Below are positions 41,372 through 50,620 of a stretch of DNA of 64,000 nt, piece by piece. Location: assembly GCA_910576975.1 (NCBI GenBank), contig CAJTJY010000014.1, positions 1 through 64,000 on the forward strand. The letters run 5' to 3'. Each line of letters opens with the position of its first letter. The stretch's first letter is position 1. This DNA is from an uncultured Lachnospiraceae bacterium. Its GTDB lineage: Bacteria; Bacillota; Clostridia; Lachnospirales; Lachnospiraceae. The notes beneath the pieces were generated by a model. It was not told the origin of the DNA and did not search any database. It worked only from the letters and a program-made list of their open reading frames with translations. A program made the position numbers and the translations under genes.

Positions 41372-41575
41372 GACGTATTTTCTCCATAACGCAAAAAAGA
41401 GGACATCTTCTAAATTTCTTTAGAAAATGTCCTCTTAGCAGTTCATATTCGATTGAATCTTATTCTTTTCAGATTGTATACTCTTTCATACTGATGTAAA
41501 TGACTATGCCAAAATACGTCTTTTAATGCGTCCTTTGACGTACTCAAATGCCTCAATCCCGCATAAACACTAGGT
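41372..41575. other. ICE end/attachment region beside lysS
   Basis: The stretch between the first ICE gene and the lysS stop. GACGTATTTT (41372) recurs inverted as AAAATACGTC (41511-41520), and GACGTA again at 41537. Such repeated short sites near an ICE terminus suit arm-type sites for a tyrosine integrase. The crossover core is presumably within the last codons of lysS or just after. The matching copy at the other end is outside the window, so the att site is inferred. Confidence 0.4.
41391..41438 (-). terminator. Terminator between lysS and the ICE
   Basis: AGAGGACATTTTCTAAA and TTTAGAAGATGTCCTCT pair on the minus strand, followed by six T. It stops lysS transcripts before they enter the ICE. 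Because the ICE lies at the lysS end, this terminator is probably ICE-borne. Confidence 0.8.
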
Positions 41576-43066
41576 TTATTTATCCAAGCTCTTCATTGTC
41601 GGGAACAGCAACACATCCCGAATCGCTGGTGAATTCGTCATCATCATTACCATCCGGTCAATCCCATAGCCAATTCCCCCAGTAGGCGGCATACCTATAT
41701 TCAGCGCATTCAGAAAATCTTCATCCGTATGGTTTGCTTCATCATCCCCTGCTGCTAATAAAGCTTCCTGCGCCTCGAAACGTTCCCTTTGGTCGATGGG
41801 ATCGTTCAGCTCTGAGTATGCGTTTGCCATCTCCCAGCCATTCATGAAGAATTCAAAACGCTCCACATACTCTGGATCATCTGGCTTCTTCTTGGTCAGC
41901 GGAGAAATCTCAATAGGATGATCCATCACAAAGGTCGGCTGAATCAAATGATCCTCCACATATTCCTCAAAGAACAAATTTAATATGTCCCCTTTCTTAT
42001 GCCTGTCCTCATATTCGATATGATGTTCATCCGCCAGTTTCCTAGCCTCCTCCACAGTATGAACCTCATGAAAGTCCACATTTGCATACTTCTTGACGGC
42101 ATCAACCATGGTAATGCGCTCAAATGGCTTAGACAAATCCATCTCGTGTTCTCCATACGTGAGGATTTCTGAGCCTGTAACCTCTTTTGCGACATAACGG
42201 TATAAATTCTCCGTCAGATCCATCATGCCATGATAATCCGTATAAGCCTGATACAGCTCCATCAAAGTAAATTCCGGGTTATGCCTGGTGTCAAGCCCCT
42301 CATTGCGGAATACCCTGCCGATCTCATACACACGCTCCATGCCGCCAACAATCAGCCGTTTCAAGTAAAGCTCCAACGAAATGCGAAGCTTCAAATCCTC
42401 ATTCAGCGCATTAAAATGCGTCTCAAAAGGCCTTGCCGCAGCACCGCCTGCATTGCTTACCAGCATAGGGGTCTCCACTTCCATAAATCCCTGACCGTCC
42501 AGAAAACGCCGGATGCTGCTGAGCACCTTGGAACGTTTGATAAAGGTATCTTTGACCTCTGCATTCATAATCAAGTCCACATAGCGCTGACGGTATCTTG
42601 CGTCCGTATCCGTAAGGCCATGATATTTTTCCGGAAGAATTTGAAGACTCTTAGAAAGAAGCGTCACTTCCTGGGCATGAATCGAAATTTCACCTGTCTT
42701 AGTGGTAAACACTTCGCCTTTAATTCCTAAGATATCGCCTACATCATATTTTTTGAAATCCTTATAACTGTCTTCACCAATGTTGTCTCTTGCCACATAG
42801 GCCTGGATATTTCCTTGCAAATCCTGGATATTGCAAAAAGAGGCTTTCCCCATCACACGTTTAAACATCATTCTGCCCGCAATGCTGACAGTTTGTCCCT
42901 CCAGAGTATCATAATGATCCTTAATCTCCTGGCTGTGGTTTGTAACTTCATACTTTGTGATCTGAAAAGGATCCTTGCCATTGTCCTGCAGCTCTTTTAA
43001 TTTATCATGGCGAACCTTTAATAATTGATTCAAATCCTGTTCCGGTGACTGATTATTCTGTGCCAT
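41576..43066 (-). CDS. lysS: Lysyl-tRNA synthetase, class II
   Basis: Charges tRNA-Lys in the cytoplasm. 496 residues from the ATG at 43066 (GGAGGAAATGCAG before it). The OB-fold anticodon domain occupies ~50-150. Class II motif 2 is RVFRNEGLDTRHNPEFTLME, motif 3 GGIGYGIDRMVMMMT. The C-terminus ends normally (LLFPTMKSLDK), so ICE insertion did not visibly shorten it. It follows greA after a 257-nt gap holding an inverted repeat. No T-box core was seen upstream. Confidence 0.97.
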   Translation of the reverse strand: MAQNNQSPEQDLNQLLKVRHDKLKELQDNGKDPFQITKYEVTNHSQEIKDHYDTLEGQTVSIAGRMMFKRVMGKASFCNIQDLQGNIQAYVARDNIGEDSYKDFKKYDVGDILGIKGEVFTTKTGEISIHAQEVTLLSKSLQILPEKYHGLTDTDARYRQRYVDLIMNAEVKDTFIKRSKVLSSIRRFLDGQGFMEVETPMLVSNAGGAAARPFETHFNALNEDLKLRISLELYLKRLIVGGMERVYEIGRVFRNEGLDTRHNPEFTLMELYQAYTDYHGMMDLTENLYRYVAKEVTGSEILTYGEHEMDLSKPFERITMVDAVKKYANVDFHEVHTVEEARKLADEHHIEYEDRHKKGDILNLFFEEYVEDHLIQPTFVMDHPIEISPLTKKKPDDPEYVERFEFFMNGWEMANAYSELNDPIDQRERFEAQEALLAAGDDEANHTDEDFLNALNIGMPPTGGIGYGIDRMVMMMTNSPAIRDVLLFPTMKSLDK

Positions 43067-43136
43067 CTGCATTTCCTCCATTTTGTATGCGCCTACTGCA
43101 TATATTAGTTCTCCATTGAGACAAAAATTATCACTA

Positions 43137-43280
43137 CGGTGGTTAAAATCGCAACATTTTACTTATCAAGATCTCCATCTGCTTCATTATCATCAACCAT
43201 TGTAGCGCTGGCTGCAACGCAATCTTCGGCCTTGCATATGAAAGTTTGTCATGCGCAATCTGCTGCGATTTTTAACCGCC
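43137..43280. repeat. Long inverted repeat in the greA-lysS gap
   Basis: GGTGGTTAAAATCGCAACA (43138) matches the inverse complement of TGCTGCGATTTTTAACCGCC (43261-43280) with two small differences. The ~105-bp interior has shorter stems, for example TTGTAGC/GCTGCAA. It may be an RNA structure in the lysS leader or an old MITE-like insert. No clear flanking duplication was found. Confidence 0.5.
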
Positions 43281-43323
43281 AAAGCAATATGAACTGCCCG
43301 CTTCCATTAGATTGTTAAGCTAG

Positions 43324-43803
43324 CTAATTCGATCGCTGAATTTCCAATACTTTATATTCGAGCATGCCTGCCTGTGTTTCTATCTTAACAAGATCTCCGA
43401 TTTTCGCACCAATGAGCGCTTTTCCAACGGGAGACTCATTTGAAATCTTTCCCTGAAGGCTGTTTGCCTCAGTAGAACCAACAATCTTATATTCCAATTC
43501 CTCGTCAAATTCACAATCGAGAATCTTTACCTTGCACCCCACATTGATTTTATCCAGATCCACCTCATCTTCTACCACAACTTCAGCATTTTTCAATATC
43601 TTTTCAATTTCTTCAATCCTTGCTTCAATATCACGCTGCTCATCCTTAGCAGCATCATACTCCGCATTCTCAGAAAGGTCCCCCTGCTCTCTTGCCTCTT
43701 TAATTTTCTGGGCAACTTCTTTTCTCTTTACCACTTTAAGGTCATGCAGCTCCGTCTCCAATTTCTGCAAGCCTTCATACGTTAATAAGTTTTTCTTTTC
43801 CAT
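43324..43803 (-). CDS. greA: Transcription elongation factor GreA
   Basis: 159 residues, the standard GreA length. It stimulates transcript cleavage by backtracked RNA polymerase. The N-terminal coiled coil with the acidic tip is clear (KIKEAREQGDLSENAEYDAAKDEQ), followed by the FKBP-like C-terminal domain (ISNESPVGKALIGAKIGD). The start at 43803 has GAAGGTGTAGTATT before it; a longer frame lacks support. Confidence 0.95.
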   Translation of the reverse strand: MEKKNLLTYEGLQKLETELHDLKVVKRKEVAQKIKEAREQGDLSENAEYDAAKDEQRDIEARIEEIEKILKNAEVVVEDEVDLDKINVGCKVKILDCEFDEELEYKIVGSTEANSLQGKISNESPVGKALIGAKIGDLVKIETQAGMLEYKVLEIQRSN

Positions 43804-43840
43804 AATACTACACCTTCCTAAAATCACAATATAAGGGAAT

Positions 43841-44461
43841 TCAAGATATTCCTTTAACAATCACAGTATTATAACCGATAGGTATGGAAATGTCAAGATT
43901 TTGCAATGGCTCCAAACGCCTCCACTGCCGCTTAAACACTGGGATATACAAGGTCTCTGCCCGCATATAGCGCCTTGCAATGTCCCCCTGCTGCTCCATG
44001 TCCAAAATAACATTGACATCCCCGGAAATTTCCTGCTCTTTCGGTTCCGTTTGAACAACCAGCCCCGTCTCCTCATACATTCTTTGAATATAATCAGAAA
44101 AATATGCAGGCCGGTCCGTGGCAATCCGCAGAAAATTCAAATCCTCGGAGATTTGCTCCAAAACCACAGCCACAGAATCCTCATCTAAAAGCGATTCCGG
44201 CGGCGAATCTGTGTCAATCATCAATGGACGAAATTCCTTGTAGGAGATCTGATACATCGGAAGCAACTGTTCCAAAATACTGCGCAGTTTTGGAAGAAAC
44301 GGGTTCCCCCGTACCTCCTCCTGCTGCTCTTCTACCTCCTGGGCAGAACGGCGAAACCGTTCAAATACCGTTTTGACAAGAAAATTTTTTAGTCGTATCT
44401 TCCAAGTTCCAAGCGGCCTGGCCAACTTTTCTGCGATTTCTGGTGTCTCGCTGTCTCTCAT
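43841..44461 (-). CDS. Conserved protein between dusB and greA, unknown
   Basis: 206 residues from ATG 44461 (GGGAGGCGCATGTT before it). Soluble; basic N-terminus (TWKIRLKNFLVKTVFERFRR) and an alpha/beta C-terminal half ending in SIPIGYNTVIVKGIS. I do not recognise a family. It lies 37 nt before greA and 118 nt after dusB, in one apparent transcript. No catalytic motif is evident. Confidence 0.7.
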   Translation of the reverse strand: MRDSETPEIAEKLARPLGTWKIRLKNFLVKTVFERFRRSAQEVEEQQEEVRGNPFLPKLRSILEQLLPMYQISYKEFRPLMIDTDSPPESLLDEDSVAVVLEQISEDLNFLRIATDRPAYFSDYIQRMYEETGLVVQTEPKEQEISGDVNVILDMEQQGDIARRYMRAETLYIPVFKRQWRRLEPLQNLDISIPIGYNTVIVKGIS

Positions 44462-44579
44462 AACATGCGCCTCCCGCCTCATTCAGCGTAATGAAAAATA
44501 TCTTCTCCATAAATATTATGAAATCATCCAGGCATACATGCATGATATCCGATCATCATAAATGTCCATTGGCCTGCAG

Positions 44580-45569
44580 CTATAATTCCTCTGCCTGTTG
44601 TGCCACTTGTAAAAACAGCTCTTCCAGTTGTTGATAAGATTCCACCTCGTTAATTTTTCCACGAAGCTTTGCCGAATTTTTGTAGCCTCCAGTGTACCAG
44701 GCCGCATGTTTGCGCATCTCCCGGATTCCCATCACTTCCCCCTTATATGCAATCTGATCTCTGGCATGGCGCAGAAGCATCTCTGTGACCTCCGAAAATC
44801 CAGGCTTTTGCAAAACTTCCCCAGTGTCCAAAAAATGCAGGATCTGCTGGAAAATCCAGGGATTTCCCTGCGCCCCTCTTCCAATCATAAAACCATCGCA
44901 ACCTGTTTGCATTTCCATAGCTCTTACATCTTCCCCTGTCAAAAGATCGCCATTTCCAATCACCGGGACGGATATCGCCTCCTTCACTTTACGGATAATC
45001 TCCCAGTCTGCGCTGCCCGAATAATATTGTTCCCTAGTTCTTCCATGTACTGCCACTGCAGCCGCTCCCGCCTCCTCCGCAATTTTGGCGATCTCCACTG
45101 CATTGACATGGGCATCATCAAAACCTTTGCGAATCTTAATGGTCACTGGTTTATTGATAGCTTTCACTGTCTTGGAAATAATTTTGTATACTAATTCTGG
45201 CTGCTTCATCAAAGCAGATCCTTCTCCATTGTTTACTACCTTGGGCACAGGACAGCCCATATTCAGATCTAAAATATCAAAAGGACGTTCCTCAATACGT
45301 TTCGCCATCTCGCTGATGATGTCCGGATCTGCCCCAAAAAGCTGCAAGGAAACCGGACGTTCCTCTTCTTTCGTAGACAACAGCAATTCCGTGTTCTTAT
45401 TGTGATAATAAATGCCTTTGGCGCTGACCATCTCCATGCAGACAAGCCCCGCTCCTTGTTCCTTGCAGAGCACACGAAATGGCAGGTCACAAACCCCTGC
45501 CATCGGCGCCAAAACTAAATTATTTTCTAATACGACATTTCCTATTTTGAGTGTTTTTCTTTCTCCCAT
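44580..45569 (-). CDS. dusB: tRNA-dihydrouridine synthase
   Basis: An FMN enzyme that reduces uridine to dihydrouridine in tRNA. 329 residues: TIM barrel with LAPMAGVCDLPFR, LDLNMGCPVPKVV containing the catalytic Cys, VHGRTREQYYSGSADW, and the phosphate-binding IGNGDLLTGEDV and MIGRGAQGNPWIF. Length and motifs are typical. 9 nt after coaX. Confidence 0.95.
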   Translation of the reverse strand: MGERKTLKIGNVVLENNLVLAPMAGVCDLPFRVLCKEQGAGLVCMEMVSAKGIYYHNKNTELLLSTKEEERPVSLQLFGADPDIISEMAKRIEERPFDILDLNMGCPVPKVVNNGEGSALMKQPELVYKIISKTVKAINKPVTIKIRKGFDDAHVNAVEIAKIAEEAGAAAVAVHGRTREQYYSGSADWEIIRKVKEAISVPVIGNGDLLTGEDVRAMEMQTGCDGFMIGRGAQGNPWIFQQILHFLDTGEVLQKPGFSEVTEMLLRHARDQIAYKGEVMGIREMRKHAAWYTGGYKNSAKLRGKINEVESYQQLEELFLQVAQQAEEL

Positions 45570-45578
45570 ATAAATCCT

Positions 45579-46355
45579 TTATTTTTCCCGGTTCTGTTTA
45601 TTATAAATCAAACGCAGACCCTGAAGTGTCAAAGTCGGGTCATAAATGTCAATGGTATCTGTCTCACTGGCAATAATCGTGCCAAGCCCCCCAGTTGCCA
45701 CCACTTTAAGGTTTTTATAACCTGTCTCTTTTTTCGTCTGTTTGATAATATATTCCGTCTGCCCAATTTGCCCATAAACCAGTCCTGCCTGCATACTGCT
45801 GATGGTTTCCTTTGCCAGGATGCTGCCTGGCTTGCGAATTTCAATTTCAGGAAGCTTTGCGGCATCCTCCCACAGCGCCTTTGCGGACGTACGGATTCCA
45901 GGAGCAGTAACGCCGGACACAAACGCTCCCGTCTCATCCACCAGGTCATAAGTCGTCCCTGTGCCAAAATCAATCACAAATACTGGTCCTCCATAGAGTT
46001 CATATGCTGCTGCAGCATCCACGATGCGGTCTGCACCAATCTGTTTTGGGTTTTCCGTGGCAATACGGATTCCCGTCTTAATTCCAGATTCCACCACCAC
46101 CGGATGAATCCCAAAATACTTGATAAAAGCGCTTAACAGAGAGTGCATCACATTAGGCACCACCGATGCGATAATAACATCCTTAATCGTTTCATATGAT
46201 ATCCCATTATGCGCCAATAAATCCCGAATACATATCCCATACTCATCGGAGGTCCGCTGCAGCTTTGTTGTTACACGAAAAGTTGCTCTCAGCTTGTCCC
46301 CGTCAAAAACACCAAACGTAAAATTTGTATTTCCTACGTCCACAACTAATAACAT
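45579..46355 (-). CDS. coaX: Type III pantothenate kinase
   Basis: First step of coenzyme A synthesis, pantothenate phosphorylation. 258 residues with the ASKHA motifs: VDVGNTNFTFGVFDG (phosphate 1), GADRIVDAAAAYELYG, and FVIDFGTGTTYDLVD (phosphate 2). The type III enzyme is not feedback-inhibited by CoA. It follows the DUF6145 gene by 3 nt and precedes dusB by 9 nt. Confidence 0.96.
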   Translation of the reverse strand: MLLVVDVGNTNFTFGVFDGDKLRATFRVTTKLQRTSDEYGICIRDLLAHNGISYETIKDVIIASVVPNVMHSLLSAFIKYFGIHPVVVESGIKTGIRIATENPKQIGADRIVDAAAAYELYGGPVFVIDFGTGTTYDLVDETGAFVSGVTAPGIRTSAKALWEDAAKLPEIEIRKPGSILAKETISSMQAGLVYGQIGQTEYIIKQTKKETGYKNLKVVATGGLGTIIASETDTIDIYDPTLTLQGLRLIYNKQNREK

Positions 46356-46358
46356 TTT

Positions 46359-46709
46359 CTAATCCTCCAAATCTTCTTCCTCCAGCGCTATCCCCAAGTA
46401 AAATACTTTGAAGTACAATTCCAGAGATTCCAGCAGTTCCTGTTTTGTCCGCTGAAGCTGTTTGATTTTCAGCACGCTTCCGATCTCATCGTACAAAAGA
46501 TCCCCCTCATCCGCTGCCGCCTGAAACCGGAGACTTCCCTGTTTGTCAAAAACCAAAGTCAGAGTGCCTCCAATGTCTTCCGTATACAGCACACACATAA
46601 TTTTGAGCTCATCTTTAATGCCCTGCGGAAGAGAGGCAAACTCTTCATTCAAATAATATTTTTGGGTGTAGGCGCTGGATCCGCATAATACGATTTCTTT
46701 CTTGCACAT
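46359..46709 (-). CDS. DUF6145 family protein
   Basis: 116 residues from ATG 46709 (AAGGAGAAAGAA before it; overlaps the birA stop region). The core reads VLCGSSAYTQKYYLNEEFAS, LPQGIKDELKIMCVLYTEDIGG, typical of DUF6145 in Lachnospiraceae. Function unknown. Its constant position beside birA and coaX suggests a link to cofactor metabolism, which is inference only. Confidence 0.8.
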   Translation of the reverse strand: MCKKEIVLCGSSAYTQKYYLNEEFASLPQGIKDELKIMCVLYTEDIGGTLTLVFDKQGSLRFQAAADEGDLLYDEIGSVLKIKQLQRTKQELLESLELYFKVFYLGIALEEEDLED

Positions 46710-46719
46710 TTCTTTCTCC

Positions 46720-47724
46720 TTACACATAACCATAAATCCCACGGACAGACACTTCCCCAGAAGAGACTTTTACCACCTCTCCTTCCTTGTCCACTAGGAG
46801 TTCTCCTCTTTCATTAATTCCAAGAGCGGTTCCTGCAAATTCCCCGAGGGGATCTAATACTCGTACCATGCGATCTTTGTTTACCAACATGGAATTATAT
46901 TCTTCCACCAAAGCTGATAAGTCCTCATTCTTTAGGTATCTTTCATAATACGTTTCAAAACATGACAATACTGCCCCCAAAAGCTGCGCTCTGGATATCT
47001 GTACCATATGATCCTTGGTAACCAGCTCCAAATCCAAAGAAGTCGCTGTCTTTGCGATCTCCTCTGGAAGCTCTTTATGATGGACATTGATTCCCGTTCC
47101 CACCACTATATGATTTACATAATCAATCTGAGCACTCATCTCCGTCAAAATCCCCACAATTTTTTTCCCATGGAGCACAACATCATTGGGCCACTTAATC
47201 TGGGGCTGTAAACCTGTGGTCTGCTGAATTCCTTTGACCACCGCCATGGCTTTTACCAGTGTCAGCATGGGAGCGTTCGATGGATCAATCTCTGGCTTTA
47301 ATAAGATCGTAAAAAACAACCCCATGCCTGGAGGAGAACTCCAGGAACGCCCTCTCCGCCCCCGCCCTGCGGTCTGCGTATCTGCCACCACTACCGTGCC
47401 ATGCCAGTTGGCGTTATCTGTTTCTTCCGCAATCCGCTTTGCCTCGGCATTGGTGGAATCCAACTCTTTAAAATAACGTATGCTGCGTCCTAACCATTTT
47501 GTATCAAGCTGGCTTGCAATCTCGCTCTCACACAAAATATCTGGCGCAGACAGCAAATGGTACCCTTTGTTTTGAACTGCCTGTATCACGTAGCCTGCTT
47601 CTTTCAACTGATGAATTGTCTTCCATACAGCCGTCCTGGAGACTCCAAGCTGCTCACACAATTGCTGCCCAGACACAAATCCCTCTGGATTTTGCCGAAG
47701 CACTTGTAGTATCTTTGTCTTCAT
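46720..47724 (-). CDS. birA: Bifunctional biotin ligase/biotin operon repressor
   Basis: Attaches biotin to acetyl-CoA carboxylase and, with its N-terminal DNA-binding domain, can repress biotin genes. 334 residues: winged HTH at ~5-60 (SGQQLCEQLGVSRTAVWKTI), catalytic domain with GRGRRGRSWSSPPG and KWPNDVVLHGKKIVGIL, and a C-terminal SH3-like domain. The gene lies 9 nt after argF. Confidence 0.95.
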   Translation of the reverse strand: MKTKILQVLRQNPEGFVSGQQLCEQLGVSRTAVWKTIHQLKEAGYVIQAVQNKGYHLLSAPDILCESEIASQLDTKWLGRSIRYFKELDSTNAEAKRIAEETDNANWHGTVVVADTQTAGRGRRGRSWSSPPGMGLFFTILLKPEIDPSNAPMLTLVKAMAVVKGIQQTTGLQPQIKWPNDVVLHGKKIVGILTEMSAQIDYVNHIVVGTGINVHHKELPEEIAKTATSLDLELVTKDHMVQISRAQLLGAVLSCFETYYERYLKNEDLSALVEEYNSMLVNKDRMVRVLDPLGEFAGTALGINERGELLVDKEGEVVKVSSGEVSVRGIYGYV

Positions 47725-47733
47725 TTCTGCTCC

Positions 47734-48720
47734 CTATCTTAATGTCGCATACATAATCGCCTTGATGCTGTGCATCCGGTTCTCCGCCTCGTCGAACACT
47801 ACCGACTGACTGCTTTCAAATACCTCATTCGTAACCTCTAGTTCCGCCAAGCCAAACTTCTCATACACTTGTTTTCCAACGCTTGTCTCCAGATCATGAA
47901 ATGCAGGAAGGCAGTGCATAAATATTGCAGAATCCTTGGCATGATTCATGACCTCTTTATTTACCTGATAAGGCATCAGTTCCTGGATCCGCTCTGCCCA
48001 GACCTCGTCTGGCTCTCCCATGGATACCCATACATCTGTATAGATAACGTCAGCGTTTTTGGTTCCTTCTGCGACATCCTCTGTCAGAGTGACGGACGCC
48101 CCTGTTTTCTTTGCGATATCTTTACAATAATCCACTAACTCCTGTTCTGGAAAATATGATTTGCTCGTACAAGCCACAAAATCGATTCCCAGTTTCGCAC
48201 AGGTGACCATTAGAGAATTTGCCATATTATAACGGGCATCTCCCATATAAACAAATTTAATTCCCTGCAAATGTCCCAGCTTTTCTTTTATGGTCAGCAT
48301 GTCTGCAATCATTTGTGTTGGATGAAATTCATTCGTCAAGCCGTTCCACACTGGAACTCCTGCATATTTTGCAAGTTCTTCCACAAATTCCTGGCCATGC
48401 CCACGGTATTCGATACCGTCAAACATCCGTCCTAATACCCTTGCCGTGTCCCGAATGCTCTCCTTTTTGCCAATCTGCGACACAGAAGGATCCAGATAAG
48501 TCACATGCATGCCAAGGTCATGAGCCGCCACCTCAAAGGAGCAGCGGGTTCTTGTGCTTGTCTTTTCAAAAATCAGCACGATATTTTTCCCTTTAAGCTC
48601 ATCATGGGCTATTCCCCTTTTTTTCTTTTCTTTTAATTCTGCCGAAAGATCAATAAGATATGTAATTTCCTCCGGTGTAAAATCTTTTAATTTCAAATAA
48701 TTCCTTCCTGTTAAATTCAT
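47734..48720 (-). CDS. argF: Ornithine carbamoyltransferase
   Basis: Makes citrulline from ornithine and carbamoyl phosphate in arginine synthesis (or the reverse in the deiminase pathway). 328 residues from ATG 48720 (AAGGAGAGAAG). Carbamoyl-phosphate motif STRTRCSFEVAAHDLG; ornithine motif MHCLPAFHD; also GRMFDGIEYRGHGQ. No arginine genes adjoin it. A terminator hairpin stands ~18 nt before its start, so expression may require readthrough or an undetected promoter. Confidence 0.94.
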   Translation of the reverse strand: MNLTGRNYLKLKDFTPEEITYLIDLSAELKEKKKRGIAHDELKGKNIVLIFEKTSTRTRCSFEVAAHDLGMHVTYLDPSVSQIGKKESIRDTARVLGRMFDGIEYRGHGQEFVEELAKYAGVPVWNGLTNEFHPTQMIADMLTIKEKLGHLQGIKFVYMGDARYNMANSLMVTCAKLGIDFVACTSKSYFPEQELVDYCKDIAKKTGASVTLTEDVAEGTKNADVIYTDVWVSMGEPDEVWAERIQELMPYQVNKEVMNHAKDSAIFMHCLPAFHDLETSVGKQVYEKFGLAELEVTNEVFESSQSVVFDEAENRMHSIKAIMYATLR

Positions 48721-48737
48721 CTTCTCTCTCCTTCTAA

Positions 48738-48789
48738 AAATATGAGAACGGACTGTCATAGAACCGGACAGCCCGCTTTCTCTCATTTA
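48738..48789 (-). terminator. Terminator between the SPFH gene and argF
   Basis: GGGCTGTC and GACAGTCC form the inner stem, ATGAGA and TCTCAT the outer part; TTTTT follows on the minus strand. It closes the SPFH transcript but lies directly before the argF ribosome site. Confidence 0.7.
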
Positions 48790-48816
48790 TGTGTAAAATT
48801 GCTTGATACATCGAAC

Positions 48817-49752
48817 TTATTGATCCTTGGCAATCTCGGCAATGGATTTGGCGAGACCGGCAACGTTTTGAATTTCAGATGGAATAATAATCTTGGTCGC
48901 CTTGCCATCCGCCGCTTTCATAAACGCTTCAAGGCTCTTAAGCTGCAAAACCGCACTATCTGGAGCTGCCTCCTTTATAAAGCGCAAACCATCGGCATTC
49001 GCCTGCTGAATGCGAAGAATGGCTGCTGCCTGGCCTTCTGCCTCCCGCATAGTCGCTTCTTTCTTCGCCTCTGCCCGAAGGATCGCTGCCTGTTTTTCAG
49101 CTTCCGCATCCAAAATGGCAGATTCTTTCTTTCCCTGTGCTACGAGAACAGTTGCTGTTTTCTCACCTTCTGCCTGAGTGACCGCCGCACGCCGCTCACG
49201 CTCTGCTTTCGCCTGCTTCTCCATAGAATCCTGAATCTGCTGGGGCGGAATAATATTTTTCAACTCGACACGGTTAACCTTAATTCCCCAGGGATCCGTT
49301 GCAACATCCAAAGAAGCTCGCATTTTGGTGTTGATTAATTCTCTCGACGTCAAAGTCTCATCCAGTTCCAGATCACCAATAATGTTACGCAGCGTGGTGG
49401 CTGTCAAATTCTCAATCGCCATAATCGGATTTTCCACGCCATAGGCAAATAACTTGGGATCTGTAATTTGAAAATACACCACTGTATCGATCCGCATCGT
49501 TACATTATCCTTGGTTATCACCGGCTGAGGCGCAAAATCTACAACCTGTTCCTTTAAAAGCACACGTTTTGCCACACGGTCAATAAATGGCATTTTAAAA
49601 TGCAGCCCCACGCCCCAGGTTCCCTGATAACCGCCCAGACGTTCTATGACAAGAGCATGTGCCTGAGGCACAATCTTGACACAGGATGCCAGAATGATCA
49701 AAACAAACACAACCAAAAATACAATTACTAAAAATCCTATTCCATTATCCAT
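48817..49752 (-). CDS. SPFH/stomatin-family membrane protein (QmcA-like)
   Basis: 311 residues. One N-terminal membrane helix (IGFLVIVFLVVFVLIILAS), then the SPFH domain (PQAHALVIERLGGYQGTWGVG through ~200), then an Ala/Glu/Lys-rich coiled coil (KQAKAERERRAAVTQAEGEK) and a C-terminal oligomerisation segment. These proteins form membrane microdomain scaffolds, often with NfeD partners, as here. The ribosome site is GGAGGAATTATAT. Confidence 0.9.
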   Translation of the reverse strand: MDNGIGFLVIVFLVVFVLIILASCVKIVPQAHALVIERLGGYQGTWGVGLHFKMPFIDRVAKRVLLKEQVVDFAPQPVITKDNVTMRIDTVVYFQITDPKLFAYGVENPIMAIENLTATTLRNIIGDLELDETLTSRELINTKMRASLDVATDPWGIKVNRVELKNIIPPQQIQDSMEKQAKAERERRAAVTQAEGEKTATVLVAQGKKESAILDAEAEKQAAILRAEAKKEATMREAEGQAAAILRIQQANADGLRFIKEAAPDSAVLQLKSLEAFMKAADGKATKIIIPSEIQNVAGLAKSIAEIAKDQ

Positions 49753-50066
49753 ATATAATTCCTCCTTTTTGCCATTACGTACTCTTAGATTCTCTTTGTG
49801 CCTGATTTTGCGACAAGATTTTTTGTCAGATATGCACCAATTTATGAGGCTTGCCTCGATGATACGTTAACTAAATTTACATGCACATGGCGTAAAATCA
49901 GCCATGGAAACAGATATAAGCGATTTTCGGAGTACATTATTTTAAGCATTGCATTCTAACAACTGGCACTTAATGCAATTGTGCACAATATTTTATTAAA
50001 TTCTGTAATTCAATCAATAAAAAATCCTAGTTCCTGGCACATGAAGCCGTTTAGAAGTAAGCTTCC
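49753..50066. other. Gap between the nfeD and SPFH genes
   Basis: This 314-bp stretch holds no convincing gene. One hairpin (ATTGCATT/AATGCAAT, about 49950-49976) and a possible minus-strand promoter (TTGATT, 16 nt, TAAAAT) just after the nfeD stop are the only signals. Sequence is AT-rich. Confidence 0.4.
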
Positions 50067-50507
50067 TTATGCCTTATCTGGCATCTTTTTTCTTACAATC
50101 AGCTTGACACCTCTGATTTCCATAATCTCCACCAACGTGTCTTTTTGGATCTTCTCCTCCTGGGCTGCACGAGCCGTCCATTCCTGTCCATCAACGCTAA
50201 CTTGCCCTTGAGCTTTCAGATTGTCAATCTCCTGGATCACAATCGCCGTTTTGCCCAGCAGGCTGTCCACATTCGTACGGGTTCTGCCCTTATTGAGGTA
50301 TTCCACTGCCAAAGGCCTGGTAAGCGCAAGCAGTAGTACAGAAACCACCACAAACAGGATAATTTGAATCACAAGATTGGCGCCTGCCAAATCTGCAAAA
50401 AATGCCACTAAGGCTCCTCCCGCAAACCAGATAGTAGTTAATCCCAGGGTGATTATTTCAATCAGTGCCATTACTATAATTACAATCAGCCAGAAAATAC
50501 CCTCCAT
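50067..50507 (-). CDS. NfeD-family membrane protein
   Basis: 146 residues from ATG 50507 (AAAGGAGGAGAACTTCT). Two to three membrane helices (WLIVIIVMALIEIITLGLTT, IILFVVVSVLLLALTRP) and a C-terminal OB-fold (LLGKTAIVIQEIDNLKAQGQV...EWTARA). This is the short NfeD type, which works with SPFH proteins; the partner gene follows downstream. Confidence 0.88.
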   Translation of the reverse strand: MEGIFWLIVIIVMALIEIITLGLTTIWFAGGALVAFFADLAGANLVIQIILFVVVSVLLLALTRPLAVEYLNKGRTRTNVDSLLGKTAIVIQEIDNLKAQGQVSVDGQEWTARAAQEEKIQKDTLVEIMEIRGVKLIVRKKMPDKA

Positions 50508-50620
50508 AGAAGTTCTCCTCCTTTCAGGATTCTCTTCCATTTTTATGGAATTCTAAGCATCTTTTCCGCTGTTATTTCAAAAGAAATTTCAAGCTATTTG
50601 ACACCCTAATCCTTTAAGAT

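Noticed and set aside
42230..42730. Plus-strand frame opposite lysS
   Set aside because: Shadow of a conserved synthetase gene; no ribosome site.
43201..43260. Short acidic frame (KAEDCVAASATMVDDNE) in the greA-lysS gap
   Set aside because: No start codon with ribosome site, and it lies within the inverted repeat; possibly a gene remnant but unsupported.
43081..43323. T-box leader for lysS
   Set aside because: No GGGTGGTACCGCG-type antiterminator core or specifier loop was found in either strand.
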